From the NCBI GenBank assembly GCA_009839535.1, contig VXPN01000150.1, positions 1-7,042 on the forward strand: a stretch of DNA of 7,042 nt. The letters are read 5' to 3'. Every line of letters starts with the position of its first letter. Position 1 is the stretch's first letter. The position numbers and the translations under genes are program-made. Shown here one piece after another: positions 1 through 6,159 of this stretch. The DNA comes from Boseongicola sp. SB0662_bin_57. GTDB taxonomy: Bacteria; Pseudomonadota; Alphaproteobacteria; Rhodobacterales; Rhodobacteraceae. Under the pieces are notes generated by a model. It was given only the letters and a program-made list of their open reading frames with translations. It did not search any database and was not told the DNA's origin.

Positions 1-346
1 CAAATTTCAGCCGGTCTCCCTGCAGCTTGGCTCGATAGAAGAACCAGTGCAGCCCGCCTGCGACAATGGTCATCAGCGCCAGGTTCCGCAGCAGGAGAGC
101 GCCTATCCAGTCCCAAGAGAGCGACTCTGTCACTTCAAGGGAAGGTTGCAACCACAGCCAGCAGATCAGCGCCAGGGCGGTTAGGATCGAATTTTCGGCC
201 AGCCGGAACCATCGTGCAACGACCCAGCCCAGCATCCGCCTTGGGTCCAGCGGCAAGCTGAAGAACGGCGACACCTCAATAGGCACCTCTGGCACATGGT
301 GCCAGCCGGGAAGACCTGGATTCGTGCGTTGCGTGTCGTCCTGCAT
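1..346 (-). CDS. Sterol desaturase/fatty acid hydroxylase family protein, N-terminal part (runs off left edge)
   Basis: Reading the minus strand from the ATG at 346 gives 115 residues with no stop, beginning MQDDTQRTNPGLPGWHHVPE. Two hydrophobic stretches are visible: about residues 53-66 (ILTALALICWLWL) and about 83-98 (LLLRNLALMTIVAGGL), the second followed by HWFFYRAK. The W-H-x-V-P-E-V-P-I-E-V-S-P-F-F opening and the LRNLALMTxVAGGLH segment resemble the N-terminal membrane region of bacterial sterol desaturase/sphingolipid hydroxylase proteins, which are di-iron membrane enzymes. The histidine clusters that bind iron in this family lie further downstream, outside the window, so catalytic competence cannot be judged. 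An AGG sits only three bases before the ATG, which is a tight and rather weak ribosome binding site. The family call rests on remembered sequence pattern; the reading frame itself is clear. Confidence 0.75.
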   Translation of the reverse strand, partial: MQDDTQRTNPGLPGWHHVPEVPIEVSPFFSLPLDPRRMLGWVVARWFRLAENSILTALALICWLWLQPSLEVTESLSWDWIGALLLRNLALMTIVAGGLHWFFYRAKLQGDRLKF

Positions 347-630
347 TGACCTTGGCGTGCTATCGGGGTGTTGGATCGTTCGCTTACAGACTCCGAACGT
401 AACCGGTCACAAATCAAGCGGCAAATCCAAACTGAATTTGCAGCAGACCTCCAGGCGGTCACAGCACCCGTGAATTGGCAGTGACTTTGGAGTCCGCGGG
501 CACATGGCAGGCCCATCCGCTCGGACAGGCCCGCCATCAGGTCTGCAACGGGCCGGCAGCGGCTCAACTTCGAGTTCCTTGCCTCCTGTGGACAACGGAC
601 AAGTTCGGGCCACTGCCCGCAGGCTTGGTG
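347..630. other. Intergenic region without a recognisable gene
   Basis: This 284-bp gap separates the 3' end of the nucleotidyltransferase gene from the 5' end of the sterol desaturase family gene. Short frames are open on both strands but none has a convincing ribosome binding site or recognisable protein. Two inverted repeats are visible: GCAAAT/ATTTGC at 421-426 and 436-441, and GGCCCG/CGGGCC at 528-533 and 549-554. Neither is followed by a T-run on either strand. The second lies about 75-100 bases downstream of the nucleotidyltransferase stop and could slow transcription there, but it is not a canonical terminator. Confidence 0.5.
383..412 (-). promoter_or_regulatory. Possible promoter of the sterol desaturase family gene
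   Basis: On the minus strand TTGTGA (412-407) is followed 18 bases later by TGTAAG (388-383), about 37 bases before the ATG at 346. The -35-like hexamer overlaps an imperfect palindrome, GTAACCGGTCAC on the plus strand (399-410, matching its reverse complement at 10 of 12 positions). The boxes are weak matches, so this is only a plausible placement. Confidence 0.25.
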
Positions 631-1482
631 TCAGAACCCGTGATCGGTGCCATCGTCATCGTTCTTCGCAACCGACGTCTTTATCATCTCGCTGGAAATT
701 TCCGGAGAAGTTGGCCACGCGCCAGTCCTGGCGCCGGAATGAACTCTGTAGTTTCCCGGATCGACACTCCCGAAGTCCGGGGCGCAGGGAGTTCCTCGGG
801 GACCCACAAACAGTCCGAAATCGAACTGCGGCGGAACGGAGCCGATCCACTTCTGTGCACGGTCGCAGTCCTCGCGAAGCCAATTGTTGAGATCACCGGC
901 ATCAACCTTTCGGACAAGGTTTTCCTCGTCGATCTGCTCTTGGCGAAGAGCCGCTTTCCTGCGAAGCTCCTGGATGATCATGTCCGGGCTGCGACCCGGG
1001 CTCTTCTCCGCCGCCGCCCATGCGACAGGGCCAAGCGGAAGGATGCTCTCGGAAATCGTCTTCAGGTCAAGGATGTCTCGCGTTTCGCTTCTATCGATGG
1101 CGGCGATGATCTTGTTGGTCGCTTGGTCAACCGGATGAAGTCGGTATCCGAAGATTTCATCCTTCTCCGTCGGGAAGAACCTGTAGTCACTGTCGAAACT
1201 CCAGTCTATCCGAGTCGAGTCCCGGTCCGCGCCGACCAGGGCACGACGGAACGTATCGTTCCGTCTGTGCCATTTGATGGAAAGGCCTGCCTGTCGCAGT
1301 GACTTCTCGTCCCAATCCGCAACACGGTCCAAGTCCTCCTTCCTGTCAGAAAAAAAATCGATGTCATCGGAAAAGCGGTCCGTGTCCACGTTGAGAACGG
1401 CTCCGCCCGCCACATAGTTCTCCGGATCCCTGTTGGCTGCGACAGCCCTAAGAATGCGCTTCTGCAGATCCGTCAATGGCAT
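631..1482 (-). CDS. AbiEii-type nucleotidyltransferase (putative toxin of a toxin-antitoxin or abortive-infection pair)
   Basis: The protein has 283 residues and begins MPLTDLQKRILRAV. It carries the DNA polymerase beta-like nucleotidyltransferase core: GGAVLN at 26-31, then SDDIDFF at 38-44 with the metal-binding D40 and D42, and a likely third acidic residue at D93 in RIDW. The segment ATNKIIAAIDRSETRDILDL (121-140) matches the ATNK...R..RD..DL pattern typical of the AbiEii/AbiGii toxin family (PF08843). Members characterised elsewhere transfer nucleotides onto RNA targets such as tRNA and stop growth; the substrate here is unknown. The frame stays open upstream to 1587, but the ATG at 1482 has GGGA six bases ahead and gives the family-like start. 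It overlaps the upstream small gene by 35 bases, suggesting coupled translation. The C-terminal region after about 215 is divergent but uninterrupted. Confidence 0.85.
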   Translation of the reverse strand: MPLTDLQKRILRAVAANRDPENYVAGGAVLNVDTDRFSDDIDFFSDRKEDLDRVADWDEKSLRQAGLSIKWHRRNDTFRRALVGADRDSTRIDWSFDSDYRFFPTEKDEIFGYRLHPVDQATNKIIAAIDRSETRDILDLKTISESILPLGPVAWAAAEKSPGRSPDMIIQELRRKAALRQEQIDEENLVRKVDAGDLNNWLREDCDRAQKWIGSVPPQFDFGLFVGPRGTPCAPDFGSVDPGNYRVHSGARTGAWPTSPEISSEMIKTSVAKNDDDGTDHGF

Positions 1483-1699
1483 CGCAGATCCCTTCGAGCT
1501 TGCGAGCGAAAGCGTATTCCTCCTTCCAGCCGTGCAGCTTGAGGCGGCGGGCAACAATTCGGAGATTTTCGGTGTTGGGATTGTCAACCGGACTCATGTT
1601 CCAGAGACATTTGGTCCCGTAACGACGGTACGCTTCATGATACGCATCCCGCATTGCTTGGTGTGAGCTTCCGGTCATCGCATCACCGCCGGTTGTCAT
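1448..1699 (-). CDS. Small uncharacterised protein paired with the nucleotidyltransferase (candidate antitoxin)
   Basis: The longest version has 83 residues (MTTGGDAMTGSSHQAMRDAY...). It is polar and probably mostly helical, with ENLRIVARRLKLHGWKEEYA and FARKLEGICDAIDG near the C-terminus. I see no winged-helix region of the kind found in AbiEi antitoxins, no signal peptide and no membrane segment. The gene precedes the nucleotidyltransferase on the same strand and its end overlaps that gene's start by 35 bases, which is the order expected for an antitoxin before a toxin. A role as cognate antitoxin is inferred from position only. The start is uncertain: the ATG at 1699 has GAGGA rather far upstream, the ATG at 1678 has GGCGG about seven bases ahead, and 1654 is also possible. 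Confidence 0.65.
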   Translation of the reverse strand: MTTGGDAMTGSSHQAMRDAYHEAYRRYGTKCLWNMSPVDNPNTENLRIVARRLKLHGWKEEYAFARKLEGICDAIDGSAEAHS

Positions 1700-2119
1700 T
1701 GGCCGCTAACATCCTCTCCGCCCCGAACGGCGGGGACTTTCGAGAGGCCTCATGGCCCGGATGCAGGCTACGGAACTGCGCCGGAAAAGCAAGCGGCGGT
1801 CGCAGCGACCCAATTGTCTGCAAGCCCGGTGAGTCGAACTTGGCCAACTTCGCCCCCGAAGGGTGGCAGACAGGAGAGCAATCGAACACGTGACCGATGA
1901 GCCAACTTGCCGAACGCGAGCCATTCTGGACGTGCACGCCGCATCCGGCGACCGGCGCTCCGCGCATGGCTGCTTGCACGCGCGGAATGGAAGTCACGGG
2001 CGGGTCACTGGGCAACGGGCTTGAGGATTCCGCCGTCGTGAAGGCTTGCGAGGCACTGATTGGTCAGACGAATGCCGGATGGCCAAATCAAATGGAGCTG
2101 TAGAGTGAGAGACATGATC
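1700..2119. other. 420-bp stretch with no recognisable gene
   Basis: This gap lies between the divergently transcribed nucleotidyltransferase pair and the plus-strand catabolic operon. Open frames exist: 1897-2103 plus (68 codons, starting MSQLAEREPFW) and 1683-2015 minus (110 codons, ending AANDNRR). Neither shows a family motif, and I see no good Shine-Dalgarno for the first. The minus frame ends over the ATG at 1699 of the small gene, so a coupled upstream gene cannot be excluded. A short GC hairpin with stems 1718-1722 (CCGCC) and 1729-1733 (GGCGG) lies just ahead of the small minus-strand gene and would fall in its leader. Decayed coding DNA or a long leader are both possible. Confidence 0.4.
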
Positions 2120-2149
2120 TTGACGGCAACTGTCGCGCATGGCTAAAGT
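2120..2149 (+). promoter_or_regulatory. Promoter of the acyl-CoA dehydrogenase operon
   Basis: TTGACG at 2120-2125 is a strong -35 match. TAAAGT at 2144-2149, 18 bases on, matches the -10 consensus at four of six positions. Transcription would begin near 2155-2158, which is downstream of the ATG at 2139 and therefore supports the later start at 2178. The -10 overlaps the left arm of an inverted repeat, so a protein bound there should block RNA polymerase. Confidence 0.6.
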
Positions 2150-2164
2150 AACCATACAGTTACT
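2147..2164. promoter_or_regulatory. 18-bp inverted repeat, candidate repressor operator (TetR-type)
   Basis: The sequence AGTAAC-CATACA-GTTACT has perfect six-base arms around a six-base spacer, flanked by CTAA on the left and AG on the right. It covers the end of the -10 and the likely transcription start, and stops four bases before the AGGA ribosome binding site. Size, symmetry and position are those of a repressor site for a dimeric TetR-family protein. A TetR-family gene ends at 6846 on the minus strand. Assigning that regulator to this site is inference. Confidence 0.6.
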
Positions 2165-2167
2165 AGC

Positions 2168-2171
2168 AGGA
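2168..2171 (+). promoter_or_regulatory. Ribosome binding site that decides the acyl-CoA dehydrogenase start
   Basis: AGGA six bases before the ATG at 2178. It lies downstream of the predicted transcription start and selects 2178 rather than the in-frame ATG at 2139. Confidence 0.65.
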
Positions 2172-2177
2172 CTTGCG

Positions 2178-3323
2178 ATGCAGATTTCCGACACGAATGC
2201 ACAGGTTCGTGACGTGGCGCGTGCCTTTGCCGAAAACGCGATACGCCCCGTCGCGGTGGAACTTGACGCGGAAGAGCGGTTTCCGGGCGAGCTTTACGAA
2301 GAGATGGGCCAACTCGGCCTCTTCGGGATCAGCGTTCCGGAAGAGATGGGAGGCCCTGGACTGGATACGCTGGCCTACGCGCTGGTGATGGAAGAGCTTT
2401 CACGGGGATATGCCTCGGTCGCAGACCAATGCGGGTTGATCGAGTTGGTCGCGACCCTTCTGGTGCAACACGGCACTGCGGGACAGCGAGAGCGCCTGCT
2501 CGGCGACGTGATGGCGGCAAGGACCAGGGTCGCCTACTGCATAACAGAGGCGGAGGCAGGGACCGATGTTGCAGCAATCCGCACCGAAGCGGTTCGTGAC
2601 GGCGAAGGGTGGATCCTGAATGGCAGCAAGATCTGGATACACAATGCGCCGGTGGCTGATGTCGGCTTTGTTCTGGCCCGCACGGACCGGGAAGCCGGGC
2701 ACCGGGGCATGTCAATCTTCATTGTCGATCTCCACGCCTCGGGAGTCGAGAAGGGCCCCAAGGAGCACAAGATGGGCCAGCGGGCCAGCCAGGTAGGGGC
2801 GCTGGCCTTCTCCGACGTGCGACTCGCTGAAGATGCGCTTCTGGGCGAAGAAGGCCGGGGCTTTCACGTCATGATGAGCGTGCTCAACAAGGGGCGCGTT
2901 GGCATTGGTGCGCTCGCCGTTGGCATTGCCCAGGCGGGTCTGGAGGCCGCGCTCGGATACGCGCAGGAACGCCGCCAGTTCAAGCAGGCGATTTCGGAAT
3001 TTCAGGGCATCCAGTTCATGCTCGCCGACATGGCAAAGGACATCCACGCGGCGCGCCTCCTCGTTCATTCGGCGGCCGGAAGAGTCGACCAAGGTCAGGA
3101 TCCGACAATGGCCTGCAGCATGGCGAAGTGCTTTGCAAGCGACATTGCGGTGCAACGCACGGCAGATGCAGTTCAGGTCTTCGGCGGTTCGGGGTACATC
3201 AGGGGCATGGAAGTGGAGCGCCTGTACCGAGATGCCAAGATCACGCAGATCTACGAGGGCACGAACCAGATTCAGCGCACGATCATTGCGCGCGAGCTCC
3301 TGAAGAACGGGGCGCAGACGTGA
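2178..3323 (+). CDS. Acyl-CoA dehydrogenase family flavoprotein
   Basis: A full-length acyl-CoA dehydrogenase of 381 residues (MQISDTNAQVRDVARAF...). Family members use FAD to introduce a C2-C3 double bond into acyl-CoA thioesters and pass electrons to electron-transfer flavoprotein in the cytoplasm. Visible hallmarks are YCITEAEAGTDV (about 120-131) and GWILNGSKIWI (about 144-154) in the middle domain, ERRQFKQAISEFQGIQ (about 264-279) and VFGGSGYIRG (about 334-343) for FAD contacts, and the C-terminal ITQIYEGTNQIQR with the usual catalytic glutamate at E360. All key residues are present. It opens the operon just behind a promoter and inverted repeat, and its stop overlaps the next start by four bases (GTGA). 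The neighbours are sugar- or keto-acid-type enzymes rather than beta-oxidation genes, so the substrate is unclear; branched short-chain acyl-CoA would be a conventional guess. Confidence 0.93.
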   Translation: MQISDTNAQVRDVARAFAENAIRPVAVELDAEERFPGELYEEMGQLGLFGISVPEEMGGPGLDTLAYALVMEELSRGYASVADQCGLIELVATLLVQHGTAGQRERLLGDVMAARTRVAYCITEAEAGTDVAAIRTEAVRDGEGWILNGSKIWIHNAPVADVGFVLARTDREAGHRGMSIFIVDLHASGVEKGPKEHKMGQRASQVGALAFSDVRLAEDALLGEEGRGFHVMMSVLNKGRVGIGALAVGIAQAGLEAALGYAQERRQFKQAISEFQGIQFMLADMAKDIHAARLLVHSAAGRVDQGQDPTMACSMAKCFASDIAVQRTADAVQVFGGSGYIRGMEVERLYRDAKITQIYEGTNQIQRTIIARELLKNGAQT

Positions 3324-4090
3324 GCGGGCAGACGGCGCTGGTGACCGGATCGACCCGAGGAATCGGTCTGGGAAGCGCCTTGGCCCTCGCGCGGCAAGGG
3401 TTCGCGGTGGCGGTGAACGGGCCGGCAGATGATGACCAGCTGGCTGCGGCGGTGGAGCAGATCGCCGCAACAGGCGCACGTGTTGCCGCCATGCCGCTTG
3501 ACGTTGCGGATCTTGACGCTCACGACGCTGCCATCGCCGGCGTAGAAGACGCTATCGGTCCTCTGACCACGCTCGTGAACAACGCCGGCGTCGGCGTGAT
3601 GAACCGCGGTGACCCCTTCGATGTTTCAGAACAAAGCTGGGACCGATGCATGACGGTCAATGCCAAGGCGATGTTCTTCATGACGCAGGCATTTGCTAGA
3701 AGACTGCTGGCCCGGAAACGGGACGCGTCACTCTTCCATTCCATCATCAACGTCACGTCGTCCAATGCAGAGGCGGTCGCAGTCGCGCGCGCGGAATACT
3801 GCGCGTCCAAGGCGGGAGCGGCAATGGTGTCCAAGGCTTGGGCAGTGCGGCTCGGAGCCGAAGGCATTGCAGTCTATGACGTGCGGCCGGGAGTCATTGA
3901 CACGGACATGACTTCGCCGATGATCAAGGAATATGCGCGGCGGGCAAAGGAGGGGCTGACGCTCGTTCCGCGCGTGGGACAGCCCGGGGACGTGGGTGAA
4001 ATCATCGGTTCGCTCGCGTCCGGGAAGCTCCCCTACACGACCGGACAGGTCATATATGCCGATGGCGGCATGCTGGTTCCGAGGTTTTGA
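3320..4090 (+). CDS. Short-chain dehydrogenase/reductase (FabG-like, 3-ketoacyl-ACP reductase type)
   Basis: A classical SDR of 256 residues starting with GTG. It has the nucleotide-binding TGSTRGIG at 9-16, D61 in the LDVADL segment, NNAG at 87-90, N114, and the catalytic triad S147 (NVTSS), Y160 and K164 (YCASK). PG at 190-191 and the C-terminal TTGQVIYADGG complete the Rossmann fold. Such enzymes interconvert ketones and alcohols with NAD(P)H. The GTG at 3320 overlaps the preceding stop by four bases and has GGGG seven bases upstream; the frame is open further upstream but only as out-of-frame dehydrogenase sequence. Automatic labels often say 3-ketoacyl-ACP reductase. From its neighbours, oxidation of a sugar-, polyol- or hydroxy-acid-like substrate is at least as likely as fatty acid synthesis. 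Confidence 0.93.
   Translation: MSGQTALVTGSTRGIGLGSALALARQGFAVAVNGPADDDQLAAAVEQIAATGARVAAMPLDVADLDAHDAAIAGVEDAIGPLTTLVNNAGVGVMNRGDPFDVSEQSWDRCMTVNAKAMFFMTQAFARRLLARKRDASLFHSIINVTSSNAEAVAVARAEYCASKAGAAMVSKAWAVRLGAEGIAVYDVRPGVIDTDMTSPMIKEYARRAKEGLTLVPRVGQPGDVGEIIGSLASGKLPYTTGQVIYADGGMLVPRF
4081..4084 (+). promoter_or_regulatory. Ribosome binding site of the DUF993 gene
   Basis: GAGG seven bases before the ATG at 4092, embedded in the last codons of the short-chain dehydrogenase. It supports this start, one base after the preceding stop, over the open frame extending upstream to 3996. Confidence 0.6.
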
Positions 4091-4091
4091 A

Positions 4092-5243
4092 ATGAAGATT
4101 GCGCTTCCTGGCAGTGACGGCTCGCTCAAGGACTACGCCATGCAGGGCACTCCGATCGAGGCCGAGCCGCTCGGACCCGATCCTGTCCGGGTCGTGTTTT
4201 CGGCTGCGCATGTGGTTGCAGATCCCCATACTGACAATGACCCGTCCGGGATGGCCACGCTTGACTGGGAAGCGACAATGGTGTTTCGACGCCACTTGGC
4301 AGGTCTGGGGCTTGGAATCGCGGAGGCGATGGACACGGCCCAGCGCGGAATGGGTCTCGACTGGCCGGAGGCGCTGGAACTCATACGGCGAACGAAGGCG
4401 GAGCTTCCCGACGCCGTGGTGTTCAATGGTTGCGGCACGGACCATCTGACGCCGGACGACGCGCAAAGTCTTGACGACGTGCGCCGCGCCTACATGGAAC
4501 AGGTCGAGGCAATTCAGGACATTGGCGGACGCCTGATTGTCATGGCGAGCCGTGCATTGGTACGGGTTGCGGAGAGACCGGAAGACTACGTTCGGGTCTA
4601 CGAGGACGTGCTGGCGGCCTGCGACCGGCCGGTGATCCTTCATTGGCTGGGCGGCATGTTCGACCCGGCACTTGAGGGTTACTGGAGCAGCAGTCGCTTC
4701 GAGGATGCGCTCGAGACGGTGCTTGCCGTCATCGGCGGGAACGCCGCAAAGGTCGACGGCATCAAGGTTTCGCTCCTGGACAAGGAGAAGGAGATCGCCA
4801 TGCGCCGCCGTCTGCCGGAAGGCATAAAGATGTATACGGGTGACGACTTCAACTACCCGGAGCTGATTGCCGGTGACGAATTCGGGTACAGCCATGCGCT
4901 GCTCGGCATCTTCGACCCGCTGGCCGTCGCCGCCAGCAAGGCTGTCGCCCAGTTGGGCCGAGGGGACGAGGCGGGCTTTCGCGCGACACTGGATCCGACG
5001 GTGCCCTTGGCGCGCCTCATTTTTCGTGCGCCCACGCGATACTACAAGACGGGCATCGTGTTCCTTGCGTGGCTGAACGGATTCCAGAAGCATTTCGTGA
5101 TGCCGGGGGGTGCCCAGTCGATGCGACCCCTGCCTTACTTTGTCGACTGCTTCCGATTGGCGGATCGGGCCGGACTCCTGTCCGACCCGGATCGCGCCAT
5201 CACGCGAATGCGGACGCTCATGGGACTCTACGGCATTGCGTGA
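4092..5243 (+). CDS. DUF993 family protein (dihydrodipicolinate-synthase-like TIM barrel)
   Basis: A 383-residue protein beginning MKIALPGSDGSLKDY that I recognise as DUF993 (PF06187), often annotated as dihydrodipicolinate synthase family. Distinctive segments are VFSAAHVVADP (35-45), VVFNGCGTDHL (109-119), RPVILHWLGGMF (179-190), DGIKVSLLDKEKE (222-234), MYTGDDFNYPEL (247-258) and the C-terminal HFVMPGGAQSMR (334-345). Dihydrodipicolinate-synthase-fold enzymes act through a Schiff-base lysine; K225 in GIKVS occupies the corresponding place after the sixth strand. The strand that usually carries the catalytic tyrosine reads IVMASRAL (149-156) without one, so the chemistry probably differs from that of the synthase. 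No function is established for the family as far as I know. Its stop lies inside the start of the next gene, so translation is probably coupled. Confidence 0.9.
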   Translation: MKIALPGSDGSLKDYAMQGTPIEAEPLGPDPVRVVFSAAHVVADPHTDNDPSGMATLDWEATMVFRRHLAGLGLGIAEAMDTAQRGMGLDWPEALELIRRTKAELPDAVVFNGCGTDHLTPDDAQSLDDVRRAYMEQVEAIQDIGGRLIVMASRALVRVAERPEDYVRVYEDVLAACDRPVILHWLGGMFDPALEGYWSSSRFEDALETVLAVIGGNAAKVDGIKVSLLDKEKEIAMRRRLPEGIKMYTGDDFNYPELIAGDEFGYSHALLGIFDPLAVAASKAVAQLGRGDEAGFRATLDPTVPLARLIFRAPTRYYKTGIVFLAWLNGFQKHFVMPGGAQSMRPLPYFVDCFRLADRAGLLSDPDRAITRMRTLMGLYGIA

Positions 5244-6084
5244 CTTCACGAGCGATCTCGGCGCACTGGCCCTGAACACGGCGACGCTTGGTCACAACCT
5301 GGACGGCTACGGCGCAGGCTGGCCGGTGGAGCGCGTGGTCGACGCTTGCGCCGAGCGTGGCTTTGCCGGCCTGGTGTTTTGGCGGCGCGAGATCGGCACC
5401 CGCGCGCAGGTCATCGGCGAGCGCGTCCGCGCCAGCGGCATGAAGGTCGTGGGGCTGTGTCGAACCCCGTACATCACCGGTCCCGGCGCTCCTGCGACGC
5501 TCGACGAGGCACGCGAGTCGGTGGACATGGCGGCCGCGCTCGGGACCGATGTGCTTACCATCGTGACCGGCGGCACCGAACTCGGCACCAAAGGCGTCGA
5601 GGAAAGCCAGAAACTTCTGGCGGAGCGCGTGGCAAGCCTTGCGGAATACGCGGCAGCGTGTGGCGTAAGTCTGGCCCTGGAGCCCCTCAACCCAATGTTC
5701 GGCGGCAACAGGACATGCCTTTTCACCGTGGCTGAGGCCCTCCGCATCTGCGACCAGGTGGGCGCGCCGAACGCGGGCGTGGCTATCGACGTGTACCATG
5801 TCTGGTGGGACACGACCCTGTCCGAAACGCTGAACGCGGCAGGTCCGCGTCGGATTCTCGGATACCATTTGTGCGACTGGCTCGCCGATACCACCGACAT
5901 GCTTCTGGACCGCGGCATGATGGGCGACGGTGTCGCGGACCTGAAGAGCATCCGGCGTGCGGTCGAAGGCGCGGGATACGATGGCGCGTGCGAGGTCGAG
6001 GTGTTTTCGGCCGGCAACTGGTGGCAACGCGACCCGGCGGAAGTCCTGGACACGATTGTCGAGCGATTCAGGACTCAATGCTGA
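5236..6084 (+). CDS. Sugar phosphate isomerase/epimerase family protein (xylose-isomerase-like TIM barrel)
   Basis: A 282-residue protein of the AP endonuclease 2/xylose-isomerase-like barrel family (PF01261). Expected metal ligands are visible: E149 in LALEPLNP, D185 and H188 in AIDVYHVWW, H211 in GYHLCDW and E253/E255 in CEVEVFSA. These enzymes isomerise or epimerise sugars, keto sugars or inositol derivatives using a divalent metal. I place the start at TTG 5236, which yields (M)RDFTSDLGALALNTAT, matching the MRDF-S-D...NTAT opening I associate with this subfamily; the frame is open back to 5110. That start overlaps the DUF993 stop by eight bases. GGGA ten bases upstream is the only weak ribosome binding site, consistent with translation coupled to DUF993. 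CTG codons at 5266 or 5272 are poorer alternatives. Confidence 0.88.
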   Translation: MRDFTSDLGALALNTATLGHNLDGYGAGWPVERVVDACAERGFAGLVFWRREIGTRAQVIGERVRASGMKVVGLCRTPYITGPGAPATLDEARESVDMAAALGTDVLTIVTGGTELGTKGVEESQKLLAERVASLAEYAAACGVSLALEPLNPMFGGNRTCLFTVAEALRICDQVGAPNAGVAIDVYHVWWDTTLSETLNAAGPRRILGYHLCDWLADTTDMLLDRGMMGDGVADLKSIRRAVEGAGYDGACEVEVFSAGNWWQRDPAEVLDTIVERFRTQC

Positions 6085-6147
6085 CTGAATTCGGAAGCGC
6101 AACGCGGACACCGGTGCAGAGTGCTGCGCCTGCAAGCTGAGGAGACA

Positions 6148-6159
6148 GGCATGCATGCC
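6148..6159. repeat. Perfect 12-bp palindrome GGCATGCATGCC
   Basis: A self-complementary 12-mer lying four bases after a GAGGAG sequence and covering the ATG codons at 6151 and 6155. It lies in the gap between the isomerase and DUF985 genes and could be a protein-binding site; nothing further identifies a binder. Confidence 0.5.

Noticed and set aside
475..1302. Plus-strand open frame (275 codons) opposite the nucleotidyltransferase gene
   Set aside because: The minus-strand product has the full AbiEii motif set; the plus-strand translation has none.
1483..1587. N-terminal extension of the nucleotidyltransferase to 1587
   Set aside because: The 35 extra residues overlap the small upstream gene in another frame, look non-native, and the ATG at 1482 has a good ribosome binding site and family-like sequence.
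1716..1735. GC-rich hairpin with CCGCC/GGCGG stem as an intrinsic terminator
   Set aside because: The stem is short and no T-run follows on either strand; it lies in the leader of the minus-strand pair rather than after a gene.
2139..2177. N-terminal extension of the acyl-CoA dehydrogenase to the ATG at 2139
   Set aside because: These codons lie in the predicted -10 and operator region, while the ATG at 2178 has AGGA at proper spacing and the family-typical start.
2712..3479. Minus-strand open frame (255 codons) across the acyl-CoA dehydrogenase/SDR junction
   Set aside because: It is an antisense frame spanning two well-supported genes, with a low-complexity Arg/Pro-rich translation and no motif.
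4050..5279. Long minus-strand open frame (409 codons) opposite the DUF993 gene
   Set aside because: It mirrors a clearly recognisable plus-strand gene. Its translation has no family motifs and is rich in Arg, His and Val as expected for the antisense of GC-rich coding DNA.
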